64,000 nt of DNA from Mucilaginibacter sp. PAMB04168 (GTDB taxonomy: Bacteria > Bacteroidota > Bacteroidia > Sphingobacteriales > Sphingobacteriaceae), in NCBI RefSeq assembly GCF_039634365.2, contig NZ_CP155079.2:5084001-5148000 (forward strand), written 5' to 3'. How positions within the stretch are numbered: position 1 is the first letter of the stretch; each line of letters opens with the position of its first letter. Of this stretch, positions 53,707-62,805 are shown piece by piece. The notes under the pieces were generated by a model. The model was not told where the DNA came from and searched no databases. It was given only the letters and a program-made list of their open reading frames with translations. The position numbers and the translations under genes were made by a program.

Positions 53707-54697
53707 AAGTATAATGTTTAAGTGTAGGTTCGTCTAAATGGAAAAATATGACGTTTAAGGTATCTGAGGATATGTATTTCTGAATATAGTTAGCAGCAGA
53801 CAGTAATTCGCTGGCTGGCAGATACTCCCACCTGACCTCGTCACCACGCAATAACCCGTAGTTAGGAAGGTCTCTTTGCACCCTATACAGGCTACTGCCG
53901 TTTGCTTTAAATGTTTGTTGATCGCTAAAGTTTTCCTGATGCAGCCTTTTAGAAATCCCGGCATATTGTTTTTGCCTGAAAACCACGGCCCAGCTAAAAA
54001 CCGGCAGGCCAACGTCTACAGGTATAGGGTAATTACTTAAGTTTTCACCAACATACTTCTCCAATTCGCTTTGTTCGAGTATAGAATTTTGACTGCCATA
54101 CTTACGCAGGTTACCCATATTATAACACATGAGCATTACCCGGTCCACCGGTGGGATGCCACTGTTTTTTTGGTTCTTGAGTTGATGCAGCCGCAGTGTG
54201 GCCGATAATTTTTTATTTTTCAGACCGGCGTTTGCGCTAATTTGCCTAAGCAGGTAAAAGTAGTTGTCGCGGGTAGTCCGGGTCCAGTCGCAATCAAGCT
54301 GTAACTCGTTATAATTTTTTTTACCTGATAGTTTGATCCGGCCATTAACATAATATACAATCTTACCTGCCAGGTCGTTTAGCTGCTGGTGTGTTTGATA
54401 TTTGAGTACATCATTAACCACAAAAACAACCGGAACAACTTGTACAGCATTGGGCAGTGCTGTTTTGAAGGTAACCGGTGATATTGGTACAGCACTGTTG
54501 TCGCCCTTGTCCACATCCATAATGCGCATGTATAGCTTTTTACAGCCAAGGGTGTCAAAATATCGCTTTTCGGTAACATTAGTATCGTACACCGTTTTCC
54601 AATAGTAAAACGAAGTATTAACCACACGATTTTTGCGGCAGGATACCAATCCAAGCAACATTATAAACGCCATAACACAAGCAGCCACTTTAAGCAT
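53669..54697 (-). CDS. lipoprotein with DUF3142/GH18-like TIM-barrel character
   Basis: 342 residues with lipobox LLGLVSCRKN. The segments KKLYMRIMDVDKG, VVPVVFVVNDVL, ELQLDCDWTRTTRDNYFYLL, LSATLRLHQLKN and DRVMLMCYNMGNLRKYG follow successive strands of a TIM barrel as in DUF3142 and GH18-like proteins. The acidic D-x-D in LDCDW stands where glycosidases carry catalytic acids. It may act on a surface polysaccharide or be an inactive binder. It is upstream of, and overlaps, the 887-residue lipoprotein gene; the pair appears to be one unit. Confidence 0.72.
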   Translation of the reverse strand: MLKVAACVMAFIMLLGLVSCRKNRVVNTSFYYWKTVYDTNVTEKRYFDTLGCKKLYMRIMDVDKGDNSAVPISPVTFKTALPNAVQVVPVVFVVNDVLKYQTHQQLNDLAGKIVYYVNGRIKLSGKKNYNELQLDCDWTRTTRDNYFYLLRQISANAGLKNKKLSATLRLHQLKNQKNSGIPPVDRVMLMCYNMGNLRKYGSQNSILEQSELEKYVGENLSNYPIPVDVGLPVFSWAVVFRQKQYAGISKRLHQENFSDQQTFKANGSSLYRVQRDLPNYGLLRGDEVRWEYLPASELLSAANYIQKYISSDTLNVIFFHLDEPTLKHYTYEDLEKTTAVFR

Positions 54698-54734
54698 GCC
54701 GGTACAATAAGTTACTGAACGGAATCATACTGTT

Positions 54735-55559
54735 TTATGCTTTGTAAGAATTAATGCCGCTGATGAGCGCACGGTTAATATAATCGTATAAGTAAAACGA
54801 AAGCTTTTCATAGGCTTCATTATCTTCCGGCGTTTCAAAACCCAAATCATTCCAGGAGCCCATGCCGCCAAATACGTGGGCAGACATGGCTGCATACATT
54901 AATTGCAAAGCCGATTGTTCATAACCATTTTCGTTAATCTGACTACCGAACCAGTTATTGGCAGGATCCGAACCATCTAAAATATTAAGAGCTCTCTGAA
55001 AAATGTCTGCCCAATTAATTAATTGATGACCAAGGGCAAAAGAATGAATGTCGGTTAAGATGTCTTTAAGCCCTTTTCGTACCTGTACAGGGTCGGGCAA
55101 AAAATTGATCGTTTCGGCCTGGCTAACGGTACGACCATAGCTTACAGACCAGATCTTTTGCTCCGGGGCATTCTGTTTATTAACTTCCCAACGGGCAGCC
55201 CAAAAATCAGAATAAGAATCATATATGGATTCAATAAGCCAGGTACCACCACCGCCCACAAAGCCGGCTAGTTGATGGTCTGGGGTACCGTTTGCGTTTC
55301 TTTCTGAAGGGTGGTAATAGGCCTTTAATTGACGGCAACCCTCCTGTCTGAGTAAATTAAACCAATCGTCAGGATCTGCAGCAATAACACCTTCCGCTGT
55401 AGTTCCATCTGCTTGTGTAAATAAGTGCAGAAAATCAACTTTGTTGCAAAACTTGAACGTTACATTGTTGGGATAATAACCTGGGGATATTTGGCCGGTA
55501 GTTAAAAAATAGTTCCCGTGAGTAATTAGTGATAAGAGTTGACTGGTAGTACCGTTCAT
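54735..55559 (-). CDS. protein of unknown function
   Basis: 274 residues from the ATG at 55559 (upstream extension begins with TTG). No signal peptide. Segments include GNYFLTTGQISPGYYPNNVT, GGGGTWLIESIYDSYSDFWA and AMSAHVFGGMGSWNDLGFET. I recognise no family; it looks like a globular cytoplasmic protein. It follows the small membrane-protein gene and ends 37 bp before the TIM-barrel lipoprotein gene, all on the minus strand. Confidence 0.65.
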   Translation of the reverse strand: MNGTTSQLLSLITHGNYFLTTGQISPGYYPNNVTFKFCNKVDFLHLFTQADGTTAEGVIAADPDDWFNLLRQEGCRQLKAYYHPSERNANGTPDHQLAGFVGGGGTWLIESIYDSYSDFWAARWEVNKQNAPEQKIWSVSYGRTVSQAETINFLPDPVQVRKGLKDILTDIHSFALGHQLINWADIFQRALNILDGSDPANNWFGSQINENGYEQSALQLMYAAMSAHVFGGMGSWNDLGFETPEDNEAYEKLSFYLYDYINRALISGINSYKA

Positions 55560-55590
55560 GAAAATGATTGGGTTTATTAATAATGGTGAG

Positions 55591-55914
55591 TTAAACAACA
55601 ACGTTAAGTTTTTTTCGCTTATAGTAGGCCTGTATATAAAATATTATACCTGATGCCGGTATTACAGCAATTGTAAAAAGCATCCCCAACAAGGCAAATC
55701 CTACCAATCCGGTAGCACACTTCACATCAGATGGCAGGTTTAATATAGCAATATTGTTGGCAAGCACCGGCAGCACAATGCCGGCGGTAAGGCAAATCAA
55801 AGTAATGATGGTAATAGGTAATTTAATACGGCCACTAAGGTGTAAAATACATAAAATGATTTGCGCTACAGGGGCTATGGTCATCAGCATTAGTTCAAAG
55901 AGGAATAGTATCAT
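55591..55914 (-). CDS. small membrane protein of unknown function
   Basis: 107 residues, three membrane helices (about 5-25, 32-55 and 70-97: FALLGMLFTIAVIPASGIIF) and a basic C-terminus (YYKRKKLNVVV). No family recognised. It lies 31 bp before the 274-residue gene on the same strand. Confidence 0.6.
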   Translation of the reverse strand: MILFLFELMLMTIAPVAQIILCILHLSGRIKLPITIITLICLTAGIVLPVLANNIAILNLPSDVKCATGLVGFALLGMLFTIAVIPASGIIFYIQAYYKRKKLNVVV

Positions 55915-55985
55915 AACAGCGTTTATATGGATACATTAAATCAAAATAAGTAACCCGCTCATCCGTCTAATCAATAGCTGTAAAT

Positions 55986-56489
55986 CTACTGTTCAATCAC
56001 AATACCATTAATTGACACTTCCTGACAACTAATGGAAATAGCTGCCGCACCATAAGTATCATTATAGCCAGATGCTGACATTTGATCGGAATAACTATAA
56101 AGACTGGCTTGTTTAAACCTGATGGTCCGTGTGGGTTTTTTACCGTAAGTATCCACTATGGTAATAGTACCGTCAAACCGGTTTCGTTTTTTAGCCAGTA
56201 CACGCAGTAGGTCATCACTAATTTTTTTGGCATCCAGCGTTAAATAAAAGCCTCCCGAATAGTAACCGGGAAATTTACTTTTTGAGGTATCTTTTGCTGC
56301 AATGCCCGGCGTTTCCTCATAATTACGTGATAAACTAGTGCTGATGCCATTCAGATCCGTGACAATGTTTTTACCCGCCACAACGATCGTCATTTGTATT
56401 TGAGTACGGCCTTCTTCAGTTTGGGCACGCGTATGTGTAGCAAAAAACAACAATAATAGTGAAGAAGTAAAGGCAAATATCGTTTTCAT
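55986..56489 (-). CDS. secreted protein of unknown function
   Basis: 167 residues from the ATG at 56489, signal peptide ending FFATHTRAQ. The mature domain has IQMTIVVAGKNIVTDLNGIS, PGYYSGGFYLTLDAKKISDD and IRFKQASLYSYSDQMSASGY; this resembles type VI secretion tube (Hcp/TssD-like) or TssD-like beta folds slightly, yet the signal peptide argues against it. Function unknown. Divergent from the TPM gene. Confidence 0.62.
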   Translation of the reverse strand: MKTIFAFTSSLLLLFFATHTRAQTEEGRTQIQMTIVVAGKNIVTDLNGISTSLSRNYEETPGIAAKDTSKSKFPGYYSGGFYLTLDAKKISDDLLRVLAKKRNRFDGTITIVDTYGKKPTRTIRFKQASLYSYSDQMSASGYNDTYGAAAISISCQEVSINGIVIEQ

Positions 56490-56656
56490 AAGTCTGGATA
56501 GTTGCCCTGTAAACAACCCAAAACAACGATTGTTGGATGGTAATGAGATAACTCAAAAAGAATTATTGGCCTTATGAGTTGTGTTCAGTATTTGTAGTTA
56601 TTAAACATCGGTATAGTTTTAATGTTATTGATGCAGTGCTCTTACATGCCAACTAC

Positions 56657-58228
56657 ATGACCTATCCTCAGTATAACCAATCGCTATATCACTTCACAAC
56701 TCGCAGGGCATTAAACCACTTGTTCAACTTTTTGGTTGCCGCACTGTTTTTTTGCGGCTTGCCTTGTTATGCTTTTCAGGGTAAGCCGTATCAATCCGTT
56801 GCAGAAATTCCAAATCCAAAGGATGCAGGCACCGGTTATGTGAGCGATCCGCAAAGTTTATTACCCCCCGGTGAACTCGACAGTTTAAATCACTTGTTAG
56901 CGGAGTTAAACACTAAAACAAGCGTGGAGGCAGCCGTTGTAGTTATTAATGATTTTAAAGAGGATGAAGATGACTTTACATTTGCTACGGCGCTCTTCCG
57001 GCACTGGGGCATCGGTAAGCGCGGGGCCAACAATGGCCTTTTATTGTTCATAACAACCAACCGAAGGCAGTACCGCTTTATAACCGGCTACGGTGTAGAA
57101 GGCTTATTGCCCGATGCAACCTTATCTAAGATAGGTGAAAATGTTTTGGTACCAGCGTTTAAGAAACAAGCTTATGGCAGTGGCATAATCAATACTATGC
57201 AGGTAATTAGCCAATACCTGCAGCAGCCTGCTAACAAAAAAGAGCTCAATAGTTTAATAGCCAGGCAAACATCACAAACTATAGGCATTACTAATAGGGA
57301 TATATGGCTTGCCATTGCCATTATAGCATCAGTGGGCGCTGGCTGGCAAATCAGGAAATTTAAGTCGCCTTTTCTGAACGCGAAACACAAGGCTTCTAAC
57401 TTATATGCAGATATATCAGGATGGTCTGCTTTTATATTAATCGGTTTGGTATGCCTGTTTAGTGTTGTTATTTTCTTCTTCGGTAGCATCAGTGATATGT
57501 TATCCGCTATTCCACAGGCCTTACCGGTAATCATCTGCATAACTATTGTCGCTTATTTTTTCTTTGCGCATTTAAGCGTGCTGAGTCAACTACGTAAGTT
57601 TTACAAAGACGATGTAAATTATTTTGGCGCAGTCGGTAATTTTTACCGGCAAGCCTGGTGGCATGCGTTATTATCGCCCATCCTGCTTGTTTTTGTTATA
57701 GTACAAGTGGTACAAATAACACGATTAAAAAGGCGCACTAAGCCGCTAATTGATACCGACGGCAAACCAATGCAACGTATTAACAGAGATAGTGCGTACG
57801 ATGTTAATAAGTACCTTTCAGCCGGTCAGCTGAAAGAAGAAGAAACTGGCAGTCTGGTTTACGATATATGGACAACAGACGGTAGCAAAGAGATAAAACT
57901 GGTGCCTAATGATGGGTACCACTATAACGACTTTGAGGCATGTCCGGCTTGCGGGTTCAGAACTTACACCCAACCTATTGAAATTACTGTTGAAAGAGCT
58001 ACCTATACTCATGGGGGCAAAGCTAAGCGGGTGCAGGTATGCCGCTATTGCAACCATGAAAACTTTATTGAGTTTATAACGCTCGCTATGTTAGTACGGT
58101 CAACGTCATCAGGTTCGGGGAGTAGCAGTAGTAGCGGTTCATCTTCTTCATCAGATTCTGGCAGCTCATCTTCCGGTAGCTGGGGCGGAGGTAGCACAGG
58201 CGGTGGTGGTGCTGGTGGAAAATGGTAG
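56657..58228 (+). CDS. TPM-domain membrane protein with zinc-ribbon-like motif and Ser/Gly-rich tail (YgcG/YdjH-like)
   Basis: 523 residues from the ATG at 56657. After a signal segment (FLVAALFFCGLPCYAFQ) comes a TPM domain (about 60-190) with GYVSDPQSLLPPGELDSLNH, VEAAVVVINDFKEDEDDFTF and GVEGLLPDATLSKIGENVLV. Three membrane helices follow (about 215-235, 260-290, 300-325). A cytosolic part has CPACGF and VQVCRYCN, a possible zinc ribbon, and the end is a Ser-rich then Gly-rich tail (GSWGGGSTGGGGAGGKW). The tail is typical of YgcG/YdjH proteins. Together with the YdjG- and YdjI-like genes at 45.8-48.0 kb it may complete a membrane-stress set. Confidence 0.82.
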   Translation: MTYPQYNQSLYHFTTRRALNHLFNFLVAALFFCGLPCYAFQGKPYQSVAEIPNPKDAGTGYVSDPQSLLPPGELDSLNHLLAELNTKTSVEAAVVVINDFKEDEDDFTFATALFRHWGIGKRGANNGLLLFITTNRRQYRFITGYGVEGLLPDATLSKIGENVLVPAFKKQAYGSGIINTMQVISQYLQQPANKKELNSLIARQTSQTIGITNRDIWLAIAIIASVGAGWQIRKFKSPFLNAKHKASNLYADISGWSAFILIGLVCLFSVVIFFFGSISDMLSAIPQALPVIICITIVAYFFFAHLSVLSQLRKFYKDDVNYFGAVGNFYRQAWWHALLSPILLVFVIVQVVQITRLKRRTKPLIDTDGKPMQRINRDSAYDVNKYLSAGQLKEEETGSLVYDIWTTDGSKEIKLVPNDGYHYNDFEACPACGFRTYTQPIEITVERATYTHGGKAKRVQVCRYCNHENFIEFITLAMLVRSTSSGSGSSSSSGSSSSSDSGSSSSGSWGGGSTGGGGAGGKW

Positions 58229-58461
58229 TCCCATTAGCTTTCTTTTTAAAATCCAGGTAAATGATAGCCAAGTTCTTTTGTTTACGAAGAATGGTGGGGA
58301 AGCTTGTTGTTATATTATTCATTTGCCTTAATTCTCTAAACGATAAAGCGATTGAATGCAACATAGTATTAAAAAATTTGTTGAAGCAGAACTTTATGCC
58401 TATGGAAGCCAAAGGCAATTTAGCTGCCAGGCATTATAAGCACAAACAACTATATTAACCC

Positions 58462-59112
58462 ATGCTCATGTATACCATCAACCGGAAGATTATTTCCTCA
58501 CTTATTGCAGCAATAGTAATATTGAGCGCCTGTACCCATGATCAGGCCAAATCAAACAAGGATGTTGCTAAGTCTAACGCACCAGCATCGCCGGCAATCA
58601 ACACAACCTATGGAGAGGTAAATACCTGGCTGGATGACTTTAAAAATTTCAGAACCGCTGTTTACCAAAAGGACTTAGTAAAGATGAAAAGCTATTTCGA
58701 TTTTTCGGCACCTGCTGATACGACTCAGATCTGGACGGCGATTTACGATAATAGGAATGAAAACAAACGCCCCGAAACGTATCCCAGTACCTTTACAGAA
58801 GCCGACCTTGAAAAGTATCACCGGAATATTTTTACCGATGACTTCACTAAAAGCCTGCTTAAAGTGAAGAGTGAGGTGCTTTACCGAAAAGGGGAATATA
58901 CGACGCCCGGCATTAAACAAAACGACCGTACCTATCATATGCTGGCCCAGTACGACAAGGCAACAACCACACTTCAATTGTTCGTTTCGTATTCAGGAGG
59001 CGTTGACGAAAATGGTGAGGAGGTTAGTGAGGGCGAGTATGCAATCATTTACTTTTTCAAAATTGAAAATGGCAAGTATTTAAAGTTTGATAAAATACTG
59101 TTTGCCGGTTAA
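58462..59112 (+). CDS. lipoprotein of unknown function
   Basis: 216 residues (an ATG two codons later is as good). Lipobox IVILSACTHD, low-complexity linker, then a domain of about 165 residues: WLDDFKNFRTAVYQKDLVKM and YFDFSAPADTTQIWTAIYDN, with IENGKYLKFDKILFAG at the end. The layout resembles NTF2-like or DUF4348-like lipoproteins, but the assignment is weak. 233 bp separate it from the TPM gene on the same strand. Confidence 0.65.
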   Translation: MLMYTINRKIISSLIAAIVILSACTHDQAKSNKDVAKSNAPASPAINTTYGEVNTWLDDFKNFRTAVYQKDLVKMKSYFDFSAPADTTQIWTAIYDNRNENKRPETYPSTFTEADLEKYHRNIFTDDFTKSLLKVKSEVLYRKGEYTTPGIKQNDRTYHMLAQYDKATTTLQLFVSYSGGVDENGEEVSEGEYAIIYFFKIENGKYLKFDKILFAG

Positions 59113-59286
59113 GGAAGAATTATATATCTATTGATTAAACCCGGCAACTTATCAGGGGCAAATCATCAACACAGTGGTAACTGATTGAGCGCGCTATTTG
59201 GCCAAACGATATTTACCGGAGGCCGAAACCTAAAGAAAAGCTGTTTGTTGATAGGACTGATTGAGTGTATTACTAAAATAAATATT

Positions 59287-59592
59287 ATGCTGTCATCTCT
59301 TCAGAACAAAGACAATAGCGCTGAAAATAGCGACCTTACTAACAAAGTTATGGGTGCCCTGGAACCTGCTATAAAAGAGCATTGGCCCAAGATTGAACCT
59401 TATGCTGATAAAGCGTTAGCCGCTGCACACAACGATGAAACTGTTGAAATGCTGGCTCGCAAAGTTTATCCATGGCTTCCTATGATGGTACGCCTGGCCA
59501 TAAAAGAAGATAAATTTGTAGCCTTCACTTTAGAACATAAAGGCCCGCTTCTGGCTAAACTGGCAGAAATAAAAAATAAGCAAACTACCTGA
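59287..59592 (+). CDS. small protein of unknown function
   Basis: 101 residues from the ATG at 59287. All-helical, soluble, with NKVMGALEPAIKEHWPKIEP and EMLARKVYPWLPMMVRLAIK. The last part could be amphipathic. No family recognised. The next 290 bp (59593-59885) hold no gene or clear signal. Confidence 0.55.
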   Translation: MLSSLQNKDNSAENSDLTNKVMGALEPAIKEHWPKIEPYADKALAAAHNDETVEMLARKVYPWLPMMVRLAIKEDKFVAFTLEHKGPLLAKLAEIKNKQTT

Positions 59593-59885
59593 TTTGCTTT
59601 TATCGTTTAAAAGCGCCGTTACAACGTTTTAGGTAAGGGTAGCAATTTACTTTAAACTGCATGGTCCATTTTTGTTAACGATCCAAATATGTGCTCGGCA
59701 GTTACAGAATAGGAAACGCTTTTGCTGCAAAACTTTCCATTCAACCCTTACTATAAACACCTAGTGCTACAAGCTGTTGCCTGTGGTGATAGCTGTCGTT
59801 AAGATGCGCTTACAAAAACACGGATATAGCTTTACCATATGCAAATTTTGGTGTCATTAGGCGTAATTAACTTAAAATAATTGCC

Positions 59886-60386
59886 ATGCTTTTAGGAACT
59901 ACAGCCCATCATGGAACTACTGAGGGCACAGAAACCTTCATTTTACAATTGCTGTTGCAACAGCGTTATGCAGAAGCGTATGAATTGCTTGTTAAGCAGC
60001 CCGTTCAAACAGCGGCCCTTTATAACACAGCAATTTGCCTGCACTGGAGCGGCGACTATCAGGAAGCTTTGAACCGGTTGGAAAAGATTCAGCTTGCTCC
60101 GCACATGAGCAGCGGTAACCAGCTTAATACCGAGAATATCTGTAAGCAAATCAGAAACAAGCAGAACCAAACCGACGATTTTTTACAGGGAATAAGCGAA
60201 GCTTACATCAAAAGCTTTCCTGCTTTAGTGCATGATGCCATCATCCGGCTTAAAACAGCCTGTTGGTTGCAACTGGGCAGTTATGAAAAAGTGATTGCAA
60301 TTGCTACGCCGATAGCTCACAAAGGATATAAGAATATTACCGATGCATTAAAATTAGCCGATACAGCCCATGACAAAAGAATTTGA
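59886..60386 (+). CDS. TPR-like protein, first gene of the ankyrin operon
   Basis: 166 residues, cytoplasmic. Helical pairs with TPR character: AEAYELLVKQPVQTAALYNT, AICLHWSGDYQEALNRLEKI and LKTACWLQLGSYEKVIAIAT. It overlaps the first ankyrin gene by 17 bp, so the two are translated together and probably interact. No other domain. Confidence 0.72.
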   Translation: MLLGTTAHHGTTEGTETFILQLLLQQRYAEAYELLVKQPVQTAALYNTAICLHWSGDYQEALNRLEKIQLAPHMSSGNQLNTENICKQIRNKQNQTDDFLQGISEAYIKSFPALVHDAIIRLKTACWLQLGSYEKVIAIATPIAHKGYKNITDALKLADTAHDKRI

Positions 60387-61809
60387 TAAAATTAAAGAAG
60401 CATACCAGCGAAATATGTTTGCGGCAGAAAGCGACAAGGTGGATATGCTAAGCCTGTACAAGCAATTACCGGATCTCGGCATCAATAACGATTACGAAGA
60501 AAACCTCTACCACCTCGCAGCTCGTTTTACCGACGCTGAGGCTATCCGGTTTATGACAAAGGCGGGCTTAAAATCAGCTGCAGATAAGTACGGCAACTCT
60601 GCGCTGCATGCGCTTACCAATACCCGGTTTGATTTCGACGATCCGCACCTGGATGAAAAAGCCGCAAAAATTTATGATACCGCGCAGGCACTGCTGGATG
60701 CCGGCATCAATCCTAAAAAGAAAAATGACTCGGGTAAGCTTGCTTATTTTGAAGCGGGCTTGCTTTACATGTACCCGTTCCTTCAGGCTATGGGTGAGGC
60801 GGGCGTCAGGATGGATGTTACCGAATCTGGAGGGATGAACCTGCTACACGTTATTTGTGAAAAATTGGGTAACCGCAAAGATATTAAAGGCGCAATACCT
60901 GCGGTTATGAAAACGGTACGCATACTGCTTGAAAAAGGTGGTATTGACGTTGAAGATAAAGATGTGTTTGATACGACGCCACTTACTTATGCACAGCGAA
61001 GTGGCGTAAAAGAGGTAGCAGCTCTAATTTCGGGTGATGAAAGTGATGTGGCCACTGGTGGTATGACCATCCACGAGGCGGTTTTAAACCGGGATGCTAC
61101 CGCCGTTGAAGCCTTAATAAAGTCGGGGGCTGATTTGAACGAAATTGCCGACAAATACCGGCGCACGCCGCTCATGCTGGCTTGTGAGTACGCTTCTGCA
61201 CCATTAGTACAACTACTGGCTGAAGGTGGTGCTGATGTAAATTTTAAAGCAGGAAACGGGGAAACAGCGGTTTACTATCTTCTTACTAAAGCAATGAGTA
61301 ACCTGGGCCGTGGTATGAGCCAACACACTAAAGATGTTGTTAAGATGTTACAAGTTCTGCTGGCCAACGGACTAAACGTAGATGCTGCTGTTGATAACGA
61401 AGCCAACACCGCCCTGAACCTTTTGTGCCAGGCTGGTCATTACCTGGCTGATTTGAATAGCACGCTGGCAGAAGAATTGATAGATGCCGGAGCCAGTGTT
61501 AACCAGCCTAACCAACTGGGCAAAACACCCTTAATGTCATTTGCTGAGCGCGGAAACGAAATGAAATATGGCATTGCCGAACTGTTGCTGGACAATGATG
61601 CCGACGTTACTTATGTGGATCAATCTGGCAATACGGCATTGATTTATGCAGCGGGAAATTCGGATCACATGTCGGGCAAGCGGATAGTTTCTTTAATTTT
61701 GGAAAGAGACAAATCCACCTTGGAGCGGGTTAATAACACTGGCCAAACGGCAATGGATGTAGCTATTAAGCAAAACAACGAGGCTGTGGTGAAACAACTC
61801 ATAAACTAA
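60370..61809 (+). CDS. ankyrin-repeat protein, paralogue 1
   Basis: 479 residues, no signal peptide, about ten to eleven ankyrin repeats. The N-terminal ones are irregular (NLYHLAARFTDAEAIRFMTK); the middle and C-terminal ones are clear, such as TIHEAVLNRDATAVEALIKS, TPLMLACEYASAPLVQLLAE and TALIYAAGNSDHMSGKRIVS. It offers a binding surface for another protein. It overlaps the TPR-like gene and is 18 bp before paralogue 2. No enzymatic domain is present. Confidence 0.85.
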   Translation: MTKEFDKIKEAYQRNMFAAESDKVDMLSLYKQLPDLGINNDYEENLYHLAARFTDAEAIRFMTKAGLKSAADKYGNSALHALTNTRFDFDDPHLDEKAAKIYDTAQALLDAGINPKKKNDSGKLAYFEAGLLYMYPFLQAMGEAGVRMDVTESGGMNLLHVICEKLGNRKDIKGAIPAVMKTVRILLEKGGIDVEDKDVFDTTPLTYAQRSGVKEVAALISGDESDVATGGMTIHEAVLNRDATAVEALIKSGADLNEIADKYRRTPLMLACEYASAPLVQLLAEGGADVNFKAGNGETAVYYLLTKAMSNLGRGMSQHTKDVVKMLQVLLANGLNVDAAVDNEANTALNLLCQAGHYLADLNSTLAEELIDAGASVNQPNQLGKTPLMSFAERGNEMKYGIAELLLDNDADVTYVDQSGNTALIYAAGNSDHMSGKRIVSLILERDKSTLERVNNTGQTAMDVAIKQNNEAVVKQLIN

Positions 61810-61827
61810 ACAGGCAAGCAAAGCACT

Positions 61828-62805
61828 ATGGATAACATGTTTTTAAACGCATGTAAAAATGCGCAAAAAGGAATTGTACAGGCTTTTCTGAAAAAGGGCG
61901 GCATTAATGTAGATAAGCGCGACAGCTTGGGTAATACGCCCTTGTATTACGTTTGCAGTAAAGGAGCCAAAGATATTGCCAAATTATTAATTGATGCAGG
62001 AGCCGACGTGAATTTGCCTAATAACGTTAGTGAAACGCCATTGCATATTGCCGCCCGTAGCGGCAGTAAAGAACTCATAAAGCTGCTTGCCGATGCCGGC
62101 GCCGACATTAATGCCGCCAACAACAGCGGACAGTCTCCCCTGTTTTACGCCGTGCTGGATTACAAAACTGAAACAGCCCTGTATTTGATAACGCTAGGGG
62201 CCGATGCGTCGGTTAAAGACAACTCGGGATATAACGTACTGGATCACGCTACGGCTAATGGCATGCGCGACTTAATTACGGCTATATCAAACGGAAGTGT
62301 AGCGCAAAAAGACGACCATGGCAATACCCCGCTGCACCAGGCGGTTTACAACAACCGGAGCGAAACCGTACAGGCACTGCTGAAAGCTGATGCATCCAAC
62401 GTCAACGAATTAAATAATGACGGCGTTACCGCTCTGGTATTGGCTGTAAACAATTCTAATATTCATTTAGCCGAATTGCTTATTAAAAACGGAGCCGATG
62501 TAAACCTGCATCTTTTAAACGGCAACTCAGCCCTGCATTATGCAGCCGGTATTGGAAATCACCATATTGGAAAATTATTACTTAACGCCGGTGCCGACGT
62601 CAATTCACGCAACAGTTTTAGCGAAACGCCACTACTTGTTGCTGCGCAATGCGGCTTTAATGACTTTACGGCTCTGCTGATTGAAAACAGTGCAGATGTA
62701 AATGCTGTAGACAACGAAAGCCGTAGCGCAATGACGTTTGCCAGCGAGCGCGGTTACACCGAAATTTTAGAACAGCTATTAACGGCAGGTGCAGATGGAA
62801 AGTGA
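61828..62805 (+). CDS. ankyrin-repeat protein, paralogue 2
   Basis: 325 residues made entirely of about nine to ten ankyrin repeats, much more regular than the neighbour: TPLYYVCSKGAKDIAKLLID, TPLHIAARSGSKELIKLLAD, TPLHQAVYNNRSETVQALLK and SALHYAAGIGNHHIGKLLLN. No signal peptide. It ends the operon. The regular consensus suggests recent repeat expansion or strong structural selection. Confidence 0.87.
   Translation: MDNMFLNACKNAQKGIVQAFLKKGGINVDKRDSLGNTPLYYVCSKGAKDIAKLLIDAGADVNLPNNVSETPLHIAARSGSKELIKLLADAGADINAANNSGQSPLFYAVLDYKTETALYLITLGADASVKDNSGYNVLDHATANGMRDLITAISNGSVAQKDDHGNTPLHQAVYNNRSETVQALLKADASNVNELNNDGVTALVLAVNNSNIHLAELLIKNGADVNLHLLNGNSALHYAAGIGNHHIGKLLLNAGADVNSRNSFSETPLLVAAQCGFNDFTALLIENSADVNAVDNESRSAMTFASERGYTEILEQLLTAGADGK

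Noticed and set aside
55986..56489. Possible Hcp/TssD-like type VI secretion tube protein
   Set aside because: Only a loose likeness of strands; a clear Sec signal peptide and absence of any other type VI gene speak against it.
58095..58225. Low-complexity AGC/GGT-rich tract that could be taken for a tandem repeat
   Set aside because: It is the in-frame coding of the Ser-rich and Gly-rich tail typical of YgcG-like TPM proteins, with irregular codons and no exact repeat unit.
58086..58418. 110-codon frame on the minus strand
   Set aside because: It runs antisense through the Ser/Gly-rich tail codons of the TPM gene, a composition effect.
58261..58458. 65-codon frame on the plus strand between the TPM gene and the next lipoprotein gene
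   Set aside because: Short, no recognised domain, no clear signal peptide or coupling; could be real but there is not enough support.
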